Origin: Lysobacterales bacterium UBA5700
GTDB lineage: Bacteria > Pseudomonadota > Gammaproteobacteria > Xanthomonadales > Xanthomonadaceae
Length of the DNA stretch: 6,553 nt
Reading direction: 5' to 3'
Assembly (NCBI GenBank): GCA_002420085.1
Contig: DIHI01000062.1
Coordinates: 7,207-13,759, forward strand
Below are positions 1-6,398 of the stretch, piece after piece. Made by a program: the position numbers and the translations under genes. Under the pieces are notes generated by a model. The model was not told where the DNA came from. It saw only the letters and a program-made list of their open reading frames with translations, and did not search any database. The stretch's first letter is position 1, and each line of letters opens with the position of its first letter.

Positions 1-28
1 AGGGTCGGGGCGGATCGGAAGCGAGCAT
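1..28 (-). CDS. Possible start of an unidentified gene (partial, runs off the left edge)
   Basis: On the minus strand an ATG at 28-26 opens a frame reading M-L-A-S-D-P-P-R-P before the window ends. It is supported by a clear Shine-Dalgarno-like GGAG at 38-35, six bases from the ATG, and by a possible -10 element just upstream. Nine codons are too few to identify a family. It lies downstream of pgeF on the same strand, but a strong stem-loop stands between them, so it may be transcribed separately. In E. coli clpB follows the pgeF homologue, but these residues do not resemble the usual ClpB N-terminus. The start could be spurious. Confidence 0.25.
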
Positions 29-47
29 GCCGCGCTCCGGGCAAGCG

Positions 48-79
48 ATTATCACCAGCGACCGGCGGAAAAAACTTAA
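48..79 (-). promoter_or_regulatory. Possible promoter for the left-edge gene
   Basis: On the minus strand GATAAT (53-48) matches the sigma70 -10 consensus at five of six positions. A T-rich stretch with a run of six T lies at 74-69, about where a -35 would be, but no good TTGACA match has ideal spacing; TTAAGT at 79-74 would give a 20-bp spacer. A start near 41 would leave a short leader holding the GGAG at 38-35. This is an inference from motif and position only. Confidence 0.25.
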
Positions 80-128
80 CGCTGTCCCGCCGTTCGATCG
101 CTGCGTGGCATCGATCGGCAGGCATTCA

Positions 129-165
129 GCCAGGCAGGTGCGGGGTCATGGACCGCACGCCTGGC
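129..165 (-). terminator. Bulged stem-loop immediately after pgeF, possible terminator
   Basis: An inverted repeat begins 7 bases after the pgeF stop codon. The outer arms are GCCAGGC (129-135) and GCCTGGC (159-165). The inner arms are GTGCGG (138-143) and CCGCAC (153-158), with a two-base AG bulge at 136-137 and a nine-base loop. That makes 13 G+C-rich pairs. There is no T run after the stem in the direction of pgeF transcription, so it is not a textbook intrinsic terminator. It could be an RNA 3'-end stabiliser or part of a factor-dependent stop. Confidence 0.42.
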
Positions 166-172
166 CCAAGGT

Positions 173-934
173 TCACCCGCCGAGACGAACGATGACCGTG
201 GCCATGCGGCCGCATTCACGGTCACGCCGGTAGGAGAAGAAGTCCATCGGCTCGGAGATCGTGCAGCGCCCGCCGCCATGGACCCGATCGATGCCGAGTC
301 TGGCCAGCCGATGTCGGGCCAGGGCGTAGAGATCGCAGTGCCAGTGGCCTGGCCGGGTGGCTGCGAAGGCGGCCGCCGTGGCGGGGTCGGCATCGACGAA
401 AGCGGCACGCACCTCGCCACCGACTTCGTAGGCGTTGGCGCCAGCCGCCGGTCCGAGCCAGGCCAGGATCGAGCCCGGCGTCGCCGACAGGGCGGCAACC
501 GTGCGTTCCAGCACGCCGGCAGCCAGGCCGCGCCAGCCGGCATGCGCCGCCGCTACGGCATCGCCCTGCTCGGTACAGAACAGCACCGGCAGACAATCGG
601 CGGTGAGGATGGCCAGGACGCAGCCGGGCTGGCGGCTGACGGCGGCATCGGCCTGGGGCTGGTCGAATCCAGGTTCGAGCACGACCTCGACCCCATGGAC
701 CTGATGCAGCCAGCGGGGGGGCGCTGGCAGCCCGGCACACAGGATGTCTCGATTGTGCGCGACCGCCGCCGGGTCGTCGCCACACCGGGTGCCGAGGTTG
801 AAGCGATCGAACGGTGGCCGCGAGGCGCCGATCGGGCCACGCAGGGTGGTGAAGGCCAGGATGCCGGGGGGTGCCGGCCAGTCGGCTGGCAGGCATCCGG
901 CAGGCATCGCTGCCGATGGACCAGCGGCGCTCAT
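173..934 (-). CDS. pgeF: YfiH/DUF152 family (PgeF-type) multicopper-oxidase-fold protein
   Basis: This is a 253-residue cytoplasmic protein of the YfiH/DUF152 family. Characterised members are described as polyphenol oxidase or laccase-like proteins, as purine nucleoside phosphorylase-like enzymes, and in E. coli as PgeF, which removes misincorporated L-serine from the peptidoglycan precursor UDP-MurNAc. The family metal/active-site triad is visible: His80 in LHQVHG, Cys114 in TADCLPV and His131 in AAHAGWRG. The C-terminal CTISEPMDFFSYRRD block (residues about 225-240) and the closing GRMA are also present. Length matches the family. The chosen ATG lies 3 bases after the rluD stop with AAGG at 945-942 as a plausible ribosome binding site, which suggests translational coupling. 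An in-frame ATG at codon 10 is an alternative. Which substrate this homologue uses cannot be read from sequence. Confidence 0.93.
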   Translation of the reverse strand: MSAAGPSAAMPAGCLPADWPAPPGILAFTTLRGPIGASRPPFDRFNLGTRCGDDPAAVAHNRDILCAGLPAPPRWLHQVHGVEVVLEPGFDQPQADAAVSRQPGCVLAILTADCLPVLFCTEQGDAVAAAHAGWRGLAAGVLERTVAALSATPGSILAWLGPAAGANAYEVGGEVRAAFVDADPATAAAFAATRPGHWHCDLYALARHRLARLGIDRVHGGGRCTISEPMDFFSYRRDRECGRMATVIVRLGG

Positions 935-937
935 GAT

Positions 938-1942
938 TCAGCCTTCGGCATGGCGGCGGCTGTCCTCGCGAACGGCCGCCAGCAGGTGCTGCATGTCTTC
1001 GGGCATGGCCGCTTCGACTGTGATCGGCTGGTCATCGATCGGGTGGCGAAAGCTCAGCCGCTGGGCATGCAGCGCTTGACGCCGGAAGCCGCGCAGGGCA
1101 GCCAGCAGCGCCTCGCTGGCGCCCTTGGGCTGGGTCAGCCGGGCGTACAGCGGGTCGCCGATGATCGGATGACGGATGTGCGCCATGTGAACGCGGATCT
1201 GGTGGGTGCGACCGGTTTCCAGCCGACATTCGACCAGGGTATGGCTACGGAAACGCTCGGCCACCCGGTAGTGGGTGACCGCCGGCCGACCATTGCCGAC
1301 CACGGCCATCCGGATGCGATCGCGCGGGTGCCGGCCGATCGGGGCATCGACCGTCCCGCCGGCGATCATCGGCCCGGCCACCAGGGCCAGATACTGTCGT
1401 CCGACGTCGCGGGCAGCCAGTTGCGCGACCAGGGCGGTATGGGCCAACAGGGTCCGGGCGATCACCATGACCCCCGACGTGTCCTTGTCGAGACGATGGA
1501 CGATGCCGGCGCGCGGCAGTTCGGCCAGACCTGGGTCGAGGTTGAGCAGGGCATTGACCAGGGTGCCGCGCGGATTGCCGGCACCGGGGTGGACCACCAG
1601 GCCGGCCGGCTTATCGATCACCAGGACATGCGGGTCGCGGTGCAGCACGGTGACCGCGATCGGTTCGGGCTCGGCATGGGTCTGGACGTCGAGCCGCACC
1701 GCCAGGGTCGCCTGCTCACCGCCATGGACCGGATCACGCGGTTTGACCGTGCGGCCATCGAGCCGGGCGGCACCGGACTTGATCCATTCGCTCAGGCGCG
1801 ATCGGGAATGTTCGGGAAACAGCTCAGCCAGGGCCTGATCGAACCGGCGCCCGGCCAGGGCCAGCGGCACCTCGACGGTCAGGGTGTCGCTGTCGCCGCT
1901 GTCTTCGAGATCATCCTCGAAGCCGTCATCGGGGGTTTTCAT
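938..1942 (-). CDS. rluD: Ribosomal large subunit pseudouridine synthase D
   Basis: RluD isomerises uridines in helix 69 of 23S rRNA (positions 1911, 1915 and 1917 in E. coli) during late 50S assembly. The 334-residue product has an acidic N-terminal tail (residues 5-19, rich in D/E), an S4-type RNA-binding domain at about 30-85, and the RsuA/RluA-type catalytic domain from about 95. The catalytic Asp152 sits in HRLDKDTSG. Other family blocks are [13 protein letters not shown] (108-120), [13 protein letters not shown] and [10 protein letters not shown]. coli RluD is 326 residues, so the length fits. I chose the ATG at 1942. The open frame extends to a TTG at 1999, but that start would add 19 poorly conserved-looking residues and place coding sequence over the promoter-like element at 1984-1990. 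No strong Shine-Dalgarno is seen before this ATG. It is followed at once by pgeF. Confidence 0.93.
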   Translation of the reverse strand: MKTPDDGFEDDLEDSGDSDTLTVEVPLALAGRRFDQALAELFPEHSRSRLSEWIKSGAARLDGRTVKPRDPVHGGEQATLAVRLDVQTHAEPEPIAVTVLHRDPHVLVIDKPAGLVVHPGAGNPRGTLVNALLNLDPGLAELPRAGIVHRLDKDTSGVMVIARTLLAHTALVAQLAARDVGRQYLALVAGPMIAGGTVDAPIGRHPRDRIRMAVVGNGRPAVTHYRVAERFRSHTLVECRLETGRTHQIRVHMAHIRHPIIGDPLYARLTQPKGASEALLAALRGFRRQALHAQRLSFRHPIDDQPITVEAAMPEDMQHLLAAVREDSRRHAEG

Positions 1943-1958
1943 GGCGGGCAGGCTCGCG

Positions 1959-1990
1959 TTGTCGCGGCGAAGGAGGGATGGTCTATTATG
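1959..1990 (+). promoter_or_regulatory. Candidate bamD promoter, possibly shared with divergent rluD
   Basis: In the 89-bp gap between the rluD ATG and bamD, TATTAT (1984-1989) matches the sigma70 -10 at five of six positions and is the most AT-rich spot in the gap. TTGTCG (1959-1964) could be the -35, although the 19-bp spacer is long. A start near 1996 would give bamD a leader of about 35 bases. The same bases read CATAAT on the minus strand (1990-1985), so the element could also act as the rluD -10, but the minus-strand -35 is poor. This is prediction from motifs only. Confidence 0.4.
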
Positions 1991-2031
1991 ACGGCCCAAC
2001 GGTCACCTGATCGCCACTGCGCCCGATTGCC

Positions 2032-2868
2032 ATGAGCCTTTCCCTTCATCGCCTGTTGATCCTCGCCTTCGTGGCCGCCCTGTTGAGCGGCTGCGGCCTG
2101 TTCGGCAAGCGCGAGGATCCACTGGAGACCATGCCGGTCGAGGAGATGTACGCCGCTGGCAAAGACGCGCTGATGGCCGGCAACTACTCTCGCGCCAGCC
2201 GCTACTACGGCCGCCTGGTTTCGCGCTTCCCGTTCGGCGAGTACACCGAGCAGGCGATGCTCGACCTCAGCTACTCGCAGTTCAAGGCCGGCAAGCCGGA
2301 GGAAGCGACTTCGACCCTCAATCGCTTCATTCGCACCTATCCGACCCACCGCCACATCGACTACGCCTTCTACCTCAAGGCGCTGATCAATTTCAGTCGC
2401 GAAAACGTGTTCCTGGAACGTTTCGCCCGGCTCGACATGACACAACGTGACCAGGGCGCGACCCGCCAGAGCTTTGACGACTTCGCACTGCTGGTACAGC
2501 GCTTCCCGACCAGCCGCTATGCCGCCGATGCCCGCCAGCGGATGGTCTATCTGCGCAATCTGATGGCCCGCCACGAGCTTGGCGTCGGCCTGTACTACCT
2601 CAAGCGCGGCGCCTTCGTGGCTGCGGCCAATCGGGGCGAGTTCATCATTGAGAACTACCCGCAGAGCCAGCACCAGAACGACGCGCTGGCGCTGATGGCC
2701 GAAGCCTACACCCGGCTCGGCGAGGACACCCTGGCCGGCGACGCGCGCCGCGTGCTGGAACTCAACGACGCCAGCCATCCTGCCCTGGCCGGCGATTGGC
2801 CGCGCCGACGCGGCTGGTGGTGGCGACTGATCCCGTTCTCGGGTGATGGTCGCGCGACCCGGCGATAA
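2032..2868 (+). CDS. bamD: Outer membrane protein assembly factor BamD (ComL/YfiO lipoprotein)
   Basis: BamD is the essential lipoprotein partner of BamA in the complex that folds beta-barrel proteins into the outer membrane. Residues 1-20 form a lipoprotein signal peptide: R7, a hydrophobic stretch at 8-18, then lipobox LSGC with Cys21 as the acylated residue. The following Gly22 is consistent with export to the outer membrane. From about residue 35 the protein has the BamD helical repeats (TPR-like), with family blocks MYAAGKDALMAGNYSRA, SRFPFGEYTEQAMLDL and RFPTSRYAADARQRM. Length is 278 residues against 245 in E. coli BamD. Much of the excess is a basic, Trp-rich C-terminal tail, W256-F269 followed by nine polar residues. 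The ATG at 2032 is fixed by the signal peptide, although no clear Shine-Dalgarno precedes it. It is a single-gene unit, divergent from rluD and convergent with nadE. Confidence 0.95.
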   Translation: MSLSLHRLLILAFVAALLSGCGLFGKREDPLETMPVEEMYAAGKDALMAGNYSRASRYYGRLVSRFPFGEYTEQAMLDLSYSQFKAGKPEEATSTLNRFIRTYPTHRHIDYAFYLKALINFSRENVFLERFARLDMTQRDQGATRQSFDDFALLVQRFPTSRYAADARQRMVYLRNLMARHELGVGLYYLKRGAFVAAANRGEFIIENYPQSQHQNDALALMAEAYTRLGEDTLAGDARRVLELNDASHPALAGDWPRRRGWWWRLIPFSGDGRATRR

Positions 2869-2895
2869 GCTCGGGCCGGGCTGCGCTTGATCCAT

Positions 2896-2928
2896 CGCAT
2901 GCCGCACCTGTGCCGCACACGGCATGCG
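2896..2928. terminator. Inverted repeat between convergent bamD and nadE, possible two-way terminator
   Basis: A perfect 9-bp dyad, CGCATGCCG (2896-2904) with CGGCATGCG (2920-2928), lies in the 66-bp gap between the two stop codons. A second 4-bp stem, TGTG/CACA at 2909-2919, can form inside its loop. The position between convergent genes suggests transcription ends here in both directions. Neither side has a T run after the stem, so efficiency as an intrinsic terminator is doubtful. Factor-dependent termination or an RNA-stabilising hairpin is equally possible. Confidence 0.42.
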
Positions 2929-2934
2929 CTCGGG

Positions 2935-4566
2935 TCAGGATGACCAGTCGGAACTGATCGGATAGCGCCGTTCGCGCCCGAATGCCCGGCGCGACACCTT
3001 CGGCCCCGGTGCCGCCTGTCGGCGCTTCCATTCGCTGATCTTCACCAGGCGCACCACCTGGGCCACGGTCGCGGCAGCGAAGCCCAGGGCGACGATCTCC
3101 TCGGACGAAGCCTCGCCATCGATGTGCGTGCGCAGGATCGCATCCAGCACCTCGTAGGGCGGCAGTGAATCCTGATCAAGCTGACCGTCACGCAACTCGG
3201 CGGTCGGCGGCCGCACGATCACCGCATCGGGGATGCGCTCGCCATCGCCGCAGCGATTGCGCCAGCGCGCCAGCGCGAACACCTCGGTCTTGTACAGATC
3301 CTTGATCGGCGCATAGCCGCCACACATGTCGCCGTAGATCGTGGCATAGCCGACCGCGTACTCGCTCTTGTTGCCCGTGGTCAGCAGCATGGCGCCGAAC
3401 TTGTTCGCGAGCGCCATCAGCAGCGTACCGCGACAGCGTGATTGCAGATTTTCCTCGGTCACGTCGGTCGGCCGGCCGGCGAACAGCGGCGCAAGTACCG
3501 CCTGGAATGCAGCGAATGGCGCCTCGATCGACGCCGTGTCGAGTGCCACACCCAGCGCCCGACACTGGCGTTCCGCGAGATCATTGCTCAGCGTGCTGGT
3601 ATAGCGCGACGGCAGGCGCACCGCGCGCACCCGCTCGGCACCGAGCGCGTCCACCGCCAAGGCCAGAACCAGGGCCGAATCGATGCCCCCGGACAGACCA
3701 AGCAGCACCTCGCTGAAGCCATTCTTGCCGAGGTAGTCGCGAATGCCGGTAACGATGGCCCGCCAGGCCAGCGACTCGAAGCTGGGATCGGTCTCGATCG
3801 GCCACCGCAGCCGCTGAAAGCGGCGCTGACCCGGATGGTAGTCGGCCAGCAGCAGGTGCTCGGCGAATGCCTCGGCCGGAGGGTGGACCACGCCGTCACC
3901 ATCGGCCAGACAGGCACTGCCGTCGAACACCAGTTCGTCCTGGCCACCGACCAGGTTGAGATAGGCCAGGGCCACGCCCGACTCGCGCGCACGTTGCAGC
4001 AGCAAGGCATCCCGATCATCGGTCTTGCCGCGCTCGAATGGCGAGGCATTGGCGACCAGAACCAGTTCGGCGCCCGCCTCCGCCAACCGCGCCAGCGGAT
4101 CGGCATGCCAGAGATCCTCGCAGATCAGCACGCCGATCCGGACACCGGCCAACTCGAACAGGCACGGGCTGCCATCGCCGACCGCGAAATAGCGACGCTC
4201 GTCGAACACCGCGTAGTTGGGCAGTTCCTGCTTGCGACAGGTGTGGGCGATCCGACCGTCGCGCAGCACACTGACCGCATTGAACACCACCGAACCGACC
4301 GCCAACGGATGCCCGACCACCACTACTACGCCCCGGCTCTGCCGAGCCAGTTCGGCCAGGGCCTGCTCGCAGGCAGCGAGGAAGCTCGGCCGTAGCAGCA
4401 GGTCTTCCGGAGGATAGCCGCAGATGGCCAACTCGGGAAACAGCACGATGTCGGCACGATGCTGCTCCCGTGCCGCCACCATCAATTCGCCGATCCGATG
4501 GCGGTTGCCGGCCACCGCTCCGACCGGAAAATCAAACTGGGCCAGCGCGATGCGCAATGCGTTCAT
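2935..4566 (-). CDS. nadE: Glutamine-dependent NAD+ synthetase
   Basis: The enzyme makes NAD+ from deamido-NAD+ (nicotinate adenine dinucleotide), ATP and glutamine, the last step of NAD biosynthesis. The 543-residue protein is the two-domain form. The N-terminal nitrilase-like glutaminase (about 1-260) shows the catalytic triad Glu45 (in FPELAICGYPPEDLL), Lys112 (RKQELPNY) and Cys149 (LICEDLW). The C-terminal synthetase domain (about 265-543) has the ATP pyrophosphatase P-loop SGGIDS at 292-297, LTTGNKSEYAVGYATIYGD, GGYAPIKDLYKTEVF and the late KISEWKRRQAAPGPKVSRR block. Having both sites intact predicts use of glutamine as well as free ammonia. It starts 66 bases after the pilS stop on the same strand. 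I see no convincing promoter or Shine-Dalgarno there, so readthrough from pilS is possible. A dyad, ACACGTGT, lies at 4600-4607 in that gap. Confidence 0.96.
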   Translation of the reverse strand: MNALRIALAQFDFPVGAVAGNRHRIGELMVAAREQHRADIVLFPELAICGYPPEDLLLRPSFLAACEQALAELARQSRGVVVVVGHPLAVGSVVFNAVSVLRDGRIAHTCRKQELPNYAVFDERRYFAVGDGSPCLFELAGVRIGVLICEDLWHADPLARLAEAGAELVLVANASPFERGKTDDRDALLLQRARESGVALAYLNLVGGQDELVFDGSACLADGDGVVHPPAEAFAEHLLLADYHPGQRRFQRLRWPIETDPSFESLAWRAIVTGIRDYLGKNGFSEVLLGLSGGIDSALVLALAVDALGAERVRAVRLPSRYTSTLSNDLAERQCRALGVALDTASIEAPFAAFQAVLAPLFAGRPTDVTEENLQSRCRGTLLMALANKFGAMLLTTGNKSEYAVGYATIYGDMCGGYAPIKDLYKTEVFALARWRNRCGDGERIPDAVIVRPPTAELRDGQLDQDSLPPYEVLDAILRTHIDGEASSEEIVALGFAAATVAQVVRLVKISEWKRRQAAPGPKVSRRAFGRERRYPISSDWSS

Positions 4567-4632
4567 GGGTGCGGGGGATTGATCGGTGAAGGGTCGGAAA
4601 CACGTGTCCGTGCCGGGTGCGCTCGATCGAAC

Positions 4633-6249
4633 CTAGTCGTCGCCGGCCAGGGTGTGGACCTTGGCCAGACCGACCCGGAAGCAACTGCCGCCACCGGCCA
4701 CCGGCGAATAGACCAGTTCGGCCTGATTGGCCTCGCACAACTGCCGGGCGATATACAGGCCAAGGCCGGTGCCGTGTTCGTTGGTCGAGAAGAACGGCTC
4801 GAAGATGCTCTCGACCACCTTGGGCGGGATGCCCGGACCGCGATCGATCACCTCGATCTGCGGATCGAGGCTGGTTTCGTCAACCCCGACGATCAGGGTC
4901 ACCCGGGCCGGCTTGCCCGGCAGACGGCCGTAATGCAGGGCATTGTTGACCAGAATGGTGACCACCTGATGCAGGTGCTGGGCATCGACCATGGCGTGGA
5001 CGCCACGCCCGTCACTGATCAGGTTGAAACTGTTCTCACCCAATTGCTGGGCACCGCGAAAATCGCTGACGAAATCGCGCGCCCAGCGGCCAAGCTCGAT
5101 CGCCTCCGGCTGGGCGCGCTCGCGCCGTGCCATCGACAGGATGCTCTGGACGATGCCATTCATGCGCGAACACTGGGCATTGATGATCTCGACCAGCCGC
5201 TTGTCGGCCTCTGGCACGTCCTCGCTCTCGGCCAGAAGCTGGGCCGAATAGCTGATCGCCGCCAGCGGATTGCGGATCTCGTGGGCGATGCTGGCCGACA
5301 GCCGGCCAAGCGTGGCCAGGGTCAGCTCCTCGGCCCGACGCGACAGGGCCGTGGTGTCCTCCAGGAAGATCACCACCAGATCATCGCTGACCGACAACCT
5401 CGCGAACCGCGGAATGACCTCGGGCACGTCCTCGGCCAGGGCCACCGGTGTCGCTTCGACCGGCTTGTCGTTGAGCCAGTGCCAGAGCCGGCGCGACAGT
5501 TCGGGAGCCGCTTCGCCCAGCATCTGTCGCTCCGGCGGTGGTTTGCCCAGCAGGAACCAGGCCGATTCGTTGAACACCCGGATGCGATTGTCGGCATCGA
5601 CGACCAGCACACCGTTGCGCATCCGTCGGATGATCAGTTCATTGATCTGCGCCAGATTGGCGACTTCTACCCCGCGCCGCTCGGCAAGCGCCTGGGTTGC
5701 GCGCATCTGCCGGCCGAGCATGTGGGTGAGGATCGCGATCGCCAGATAGGTCACCGCGAACATCACCGGCTCAGCGACATTCTCGCCGACGCCCAGGATC
5801 ATGCTGCGATACACGTAGCTGCCAATCGCCAGGGCGCCTGCGGTAATCGCGAATGCCAGTCCGGCACGCAGCGACATCAGCAAGGCACCGGCACCGACAT
5901 TGAACAGCAGCAGCAGGGCAACACCACTGGCCAGATCGACCAGGCCGAGCATGGCCACCCCGGCCGCCAGCAGGTCCATGCTCAGACCCAGGGCCGCCTG
6001 CTTGTCCAGCGCGAAACGCGGATTACGGCCAAACAGCAGCAGCAGCATCGCCAGCACCAGATAGGTGGCGGCGGCCGATTGCACCAGCATCGGGTAACGC
6101 GGCTCGGCGAAAGCCCCGGCCAACGGGCTGAAGGCCAGGAACGCCAACAGGCCGGCTTCCAGCACGCGGTAGAGGTTGAAGAAATACAGTTCGCGGCGCA
6201 GCGCGGCCTCGACCTGTGCCTCAGCAGGCTTTCTTGCGACTGCCGACAT
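4633..6249 (-). CDS. pilS: PilS-like membrane sensor histidine kinase (PAS-HisKA-HATPase)
   Basis: This is a two-component sensor kinase of 538 residues. PilS of Pseudomonas (530 residues) phosphorylates the sigma54 activator PilR to control type IV pilin expression. The order seen is: short cytoplasmic N-terminus; six predicted membrane helices (about 29-47, 56-73, 87-104, 107-125, 129-147, 158-178); a PAS domain at about 200-300; HisKA with phospho-acceptor His323 in SIAHEIRNPLAAI; and an HATPase with Asn436 (N box), DRGPGIPP from Asp469 (G1) and GTGLGL 493-498 (G2). All catalytic motifs are intact. The PilS name rests on the six-TM layout, the H-box context and the divergent sucC neighbour. 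A PilR partner is not next to it. I chose the ATG at 6249 because the promoter-like TATACT at 6290-6285 lies just upstream; the frame is open to an ATG at 6375 and passes one at 6267. The Shine-Dalgarno is weak at both 6249 and 6267. Confidence 0.85.
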   Translation of the reverse strand: MSAVARKPAEAQVEAALRRELYFFNLYRVLEAGLLAFLAFSPLAGAFAEPRYPMLVQSAAATYLVLAMLLLLFGRNPRFALDKQAALGLSMDLLAAGVAMLGLVDLASGVALLLLFNVGAGALLMSLRAGLAFAITAGALAIGSYVYRSMILGVGENVAEPVMFAVTYLAIAILTHMLGRQMRATQALAERRGVEVANLAQINELIIRRMRNGVLVVDADNRIRVFNESAWFLLGKPPPERQMLGEAAPELSRRLWHWLNDKPVEATPVALAEDVPEVIPRFARLSVSDDLVVIFLEDTTALSRRAEELTLATLGRLSASIAHEIRNPLAAISYSAQLLAESEDVPEADKRLVEIINAQCSRMNGIVQSILSMARRERAQPEAIELGRWARDFVSDFRGAQQLGENSFNLISDGRGVHAMVDAQHLHQVVTILVNNALHYGRLPGKPARVTLIVGVDETSLDPQIEVIDRGPGIPPKVVESIFEPFFSTNEHGTGLGLYIARQLCEANQAELVYSPVAGGGSCFRVGLAKVHTLAGDD

Positions 6250-6284
6250 TCGAGCTTTGCACCCCATCCTGGCCCCGATCGGAG

Positions 6285-6311
6285 AGTATAGGGCCTGACG
6301 GCCATCGACAA
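6285..6311 (-). promoter_or_regulatory. Candidate promoter for pilS
   Basis: On the minus strand TATACT (6290-6285) matches the -10 consensus at five of six positions and TTGTCG (6311-6306) matches four of six at -35, with a short 15-bp spacer. Shifting the -35 to GTTGTC gives 16 bp. A start near 6278 would give a leader of about 30 bases to the ATG at 6249, and would exclude the more distal ATG at 6375. The call is from motifs and position only. Confidence 0.4.
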
Positions 6312-6316
6312 CGGCT

Positions 6317-6345
6317 TTGCCTTCGTGGCCTTGGTTGGTGAAAAT
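6317..6345 (+). promoter_or_regulatory. Candidate promoter for sucC
   Basis: TTGCCT (6317-6322) and GAAAAT (6340-6345) are separated by exactly 17 bases, each matching the sigma70 consensus at four of six positions. A start near 6352 would give a leader of about 47 bases before the sucC ATG. The matches are modest in a G+C-rich region, but this is the only local AT-rich run with correct spacing. Confidence 0.35.
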
Positions 6346-6398
6346 AGCAGACCTTCCGGGCCATGCCCGACCCACCCCGCAGCACGAGCAGGTGTCGA

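Noticed and set aside
69..110. Intrinsic terminator using the T6 run before the left-edge gene
   Set aside because: Only a 4-bp AACG/CGTT stem can be drawn before the T run, too weak to call.
1943..1999. Extended rluD start at TTG 1999
   Set aside because: The extra 19 residues do not look like RluD, TTG is a rare start, and it would place coding sequence over the promoter-like element. The ATG at 1942 gives a normal length.
278..2035. A 585-codon open frame on the plus strand
   Set aside because: It lies wholly antisense to pgeF and rluD, both of which have intact catalytic motifs. The product is a G/Q/D/R-rich string with no domain I recognise, the usual outcome of reading a G+C-rich gene backwards.
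1939..2925. A 328-codon minus-strand frame
   Set aside because: It is antisense to bamD, whose signal peptide, lipobox and repeat motifs are clear on the plus strand.
3442..4395. A 317-codon plus-strand frame
   Set aside because: It is antisense to nadE, which has a full set of catalytic residues; no ribosome binding site or family motif supports it.
4459..6291. A 610-codon open frame on the plus strand
   Set aside because: It is antisense to the pilS-like kinase and the nadE start. The H/Q/R/G-rich composition lacks recognisable motifs and fits a shadow frame.
6250..6375. Extended pilS start at ATG 6375 or 6267
   Set aside because: The 6375 start would lie upstream of the likely promoter and cover most of the gap before sucC. 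The 6267 start would leave a leader of only about 11 bases and has no better ribosome binding site, though it is not excluded.
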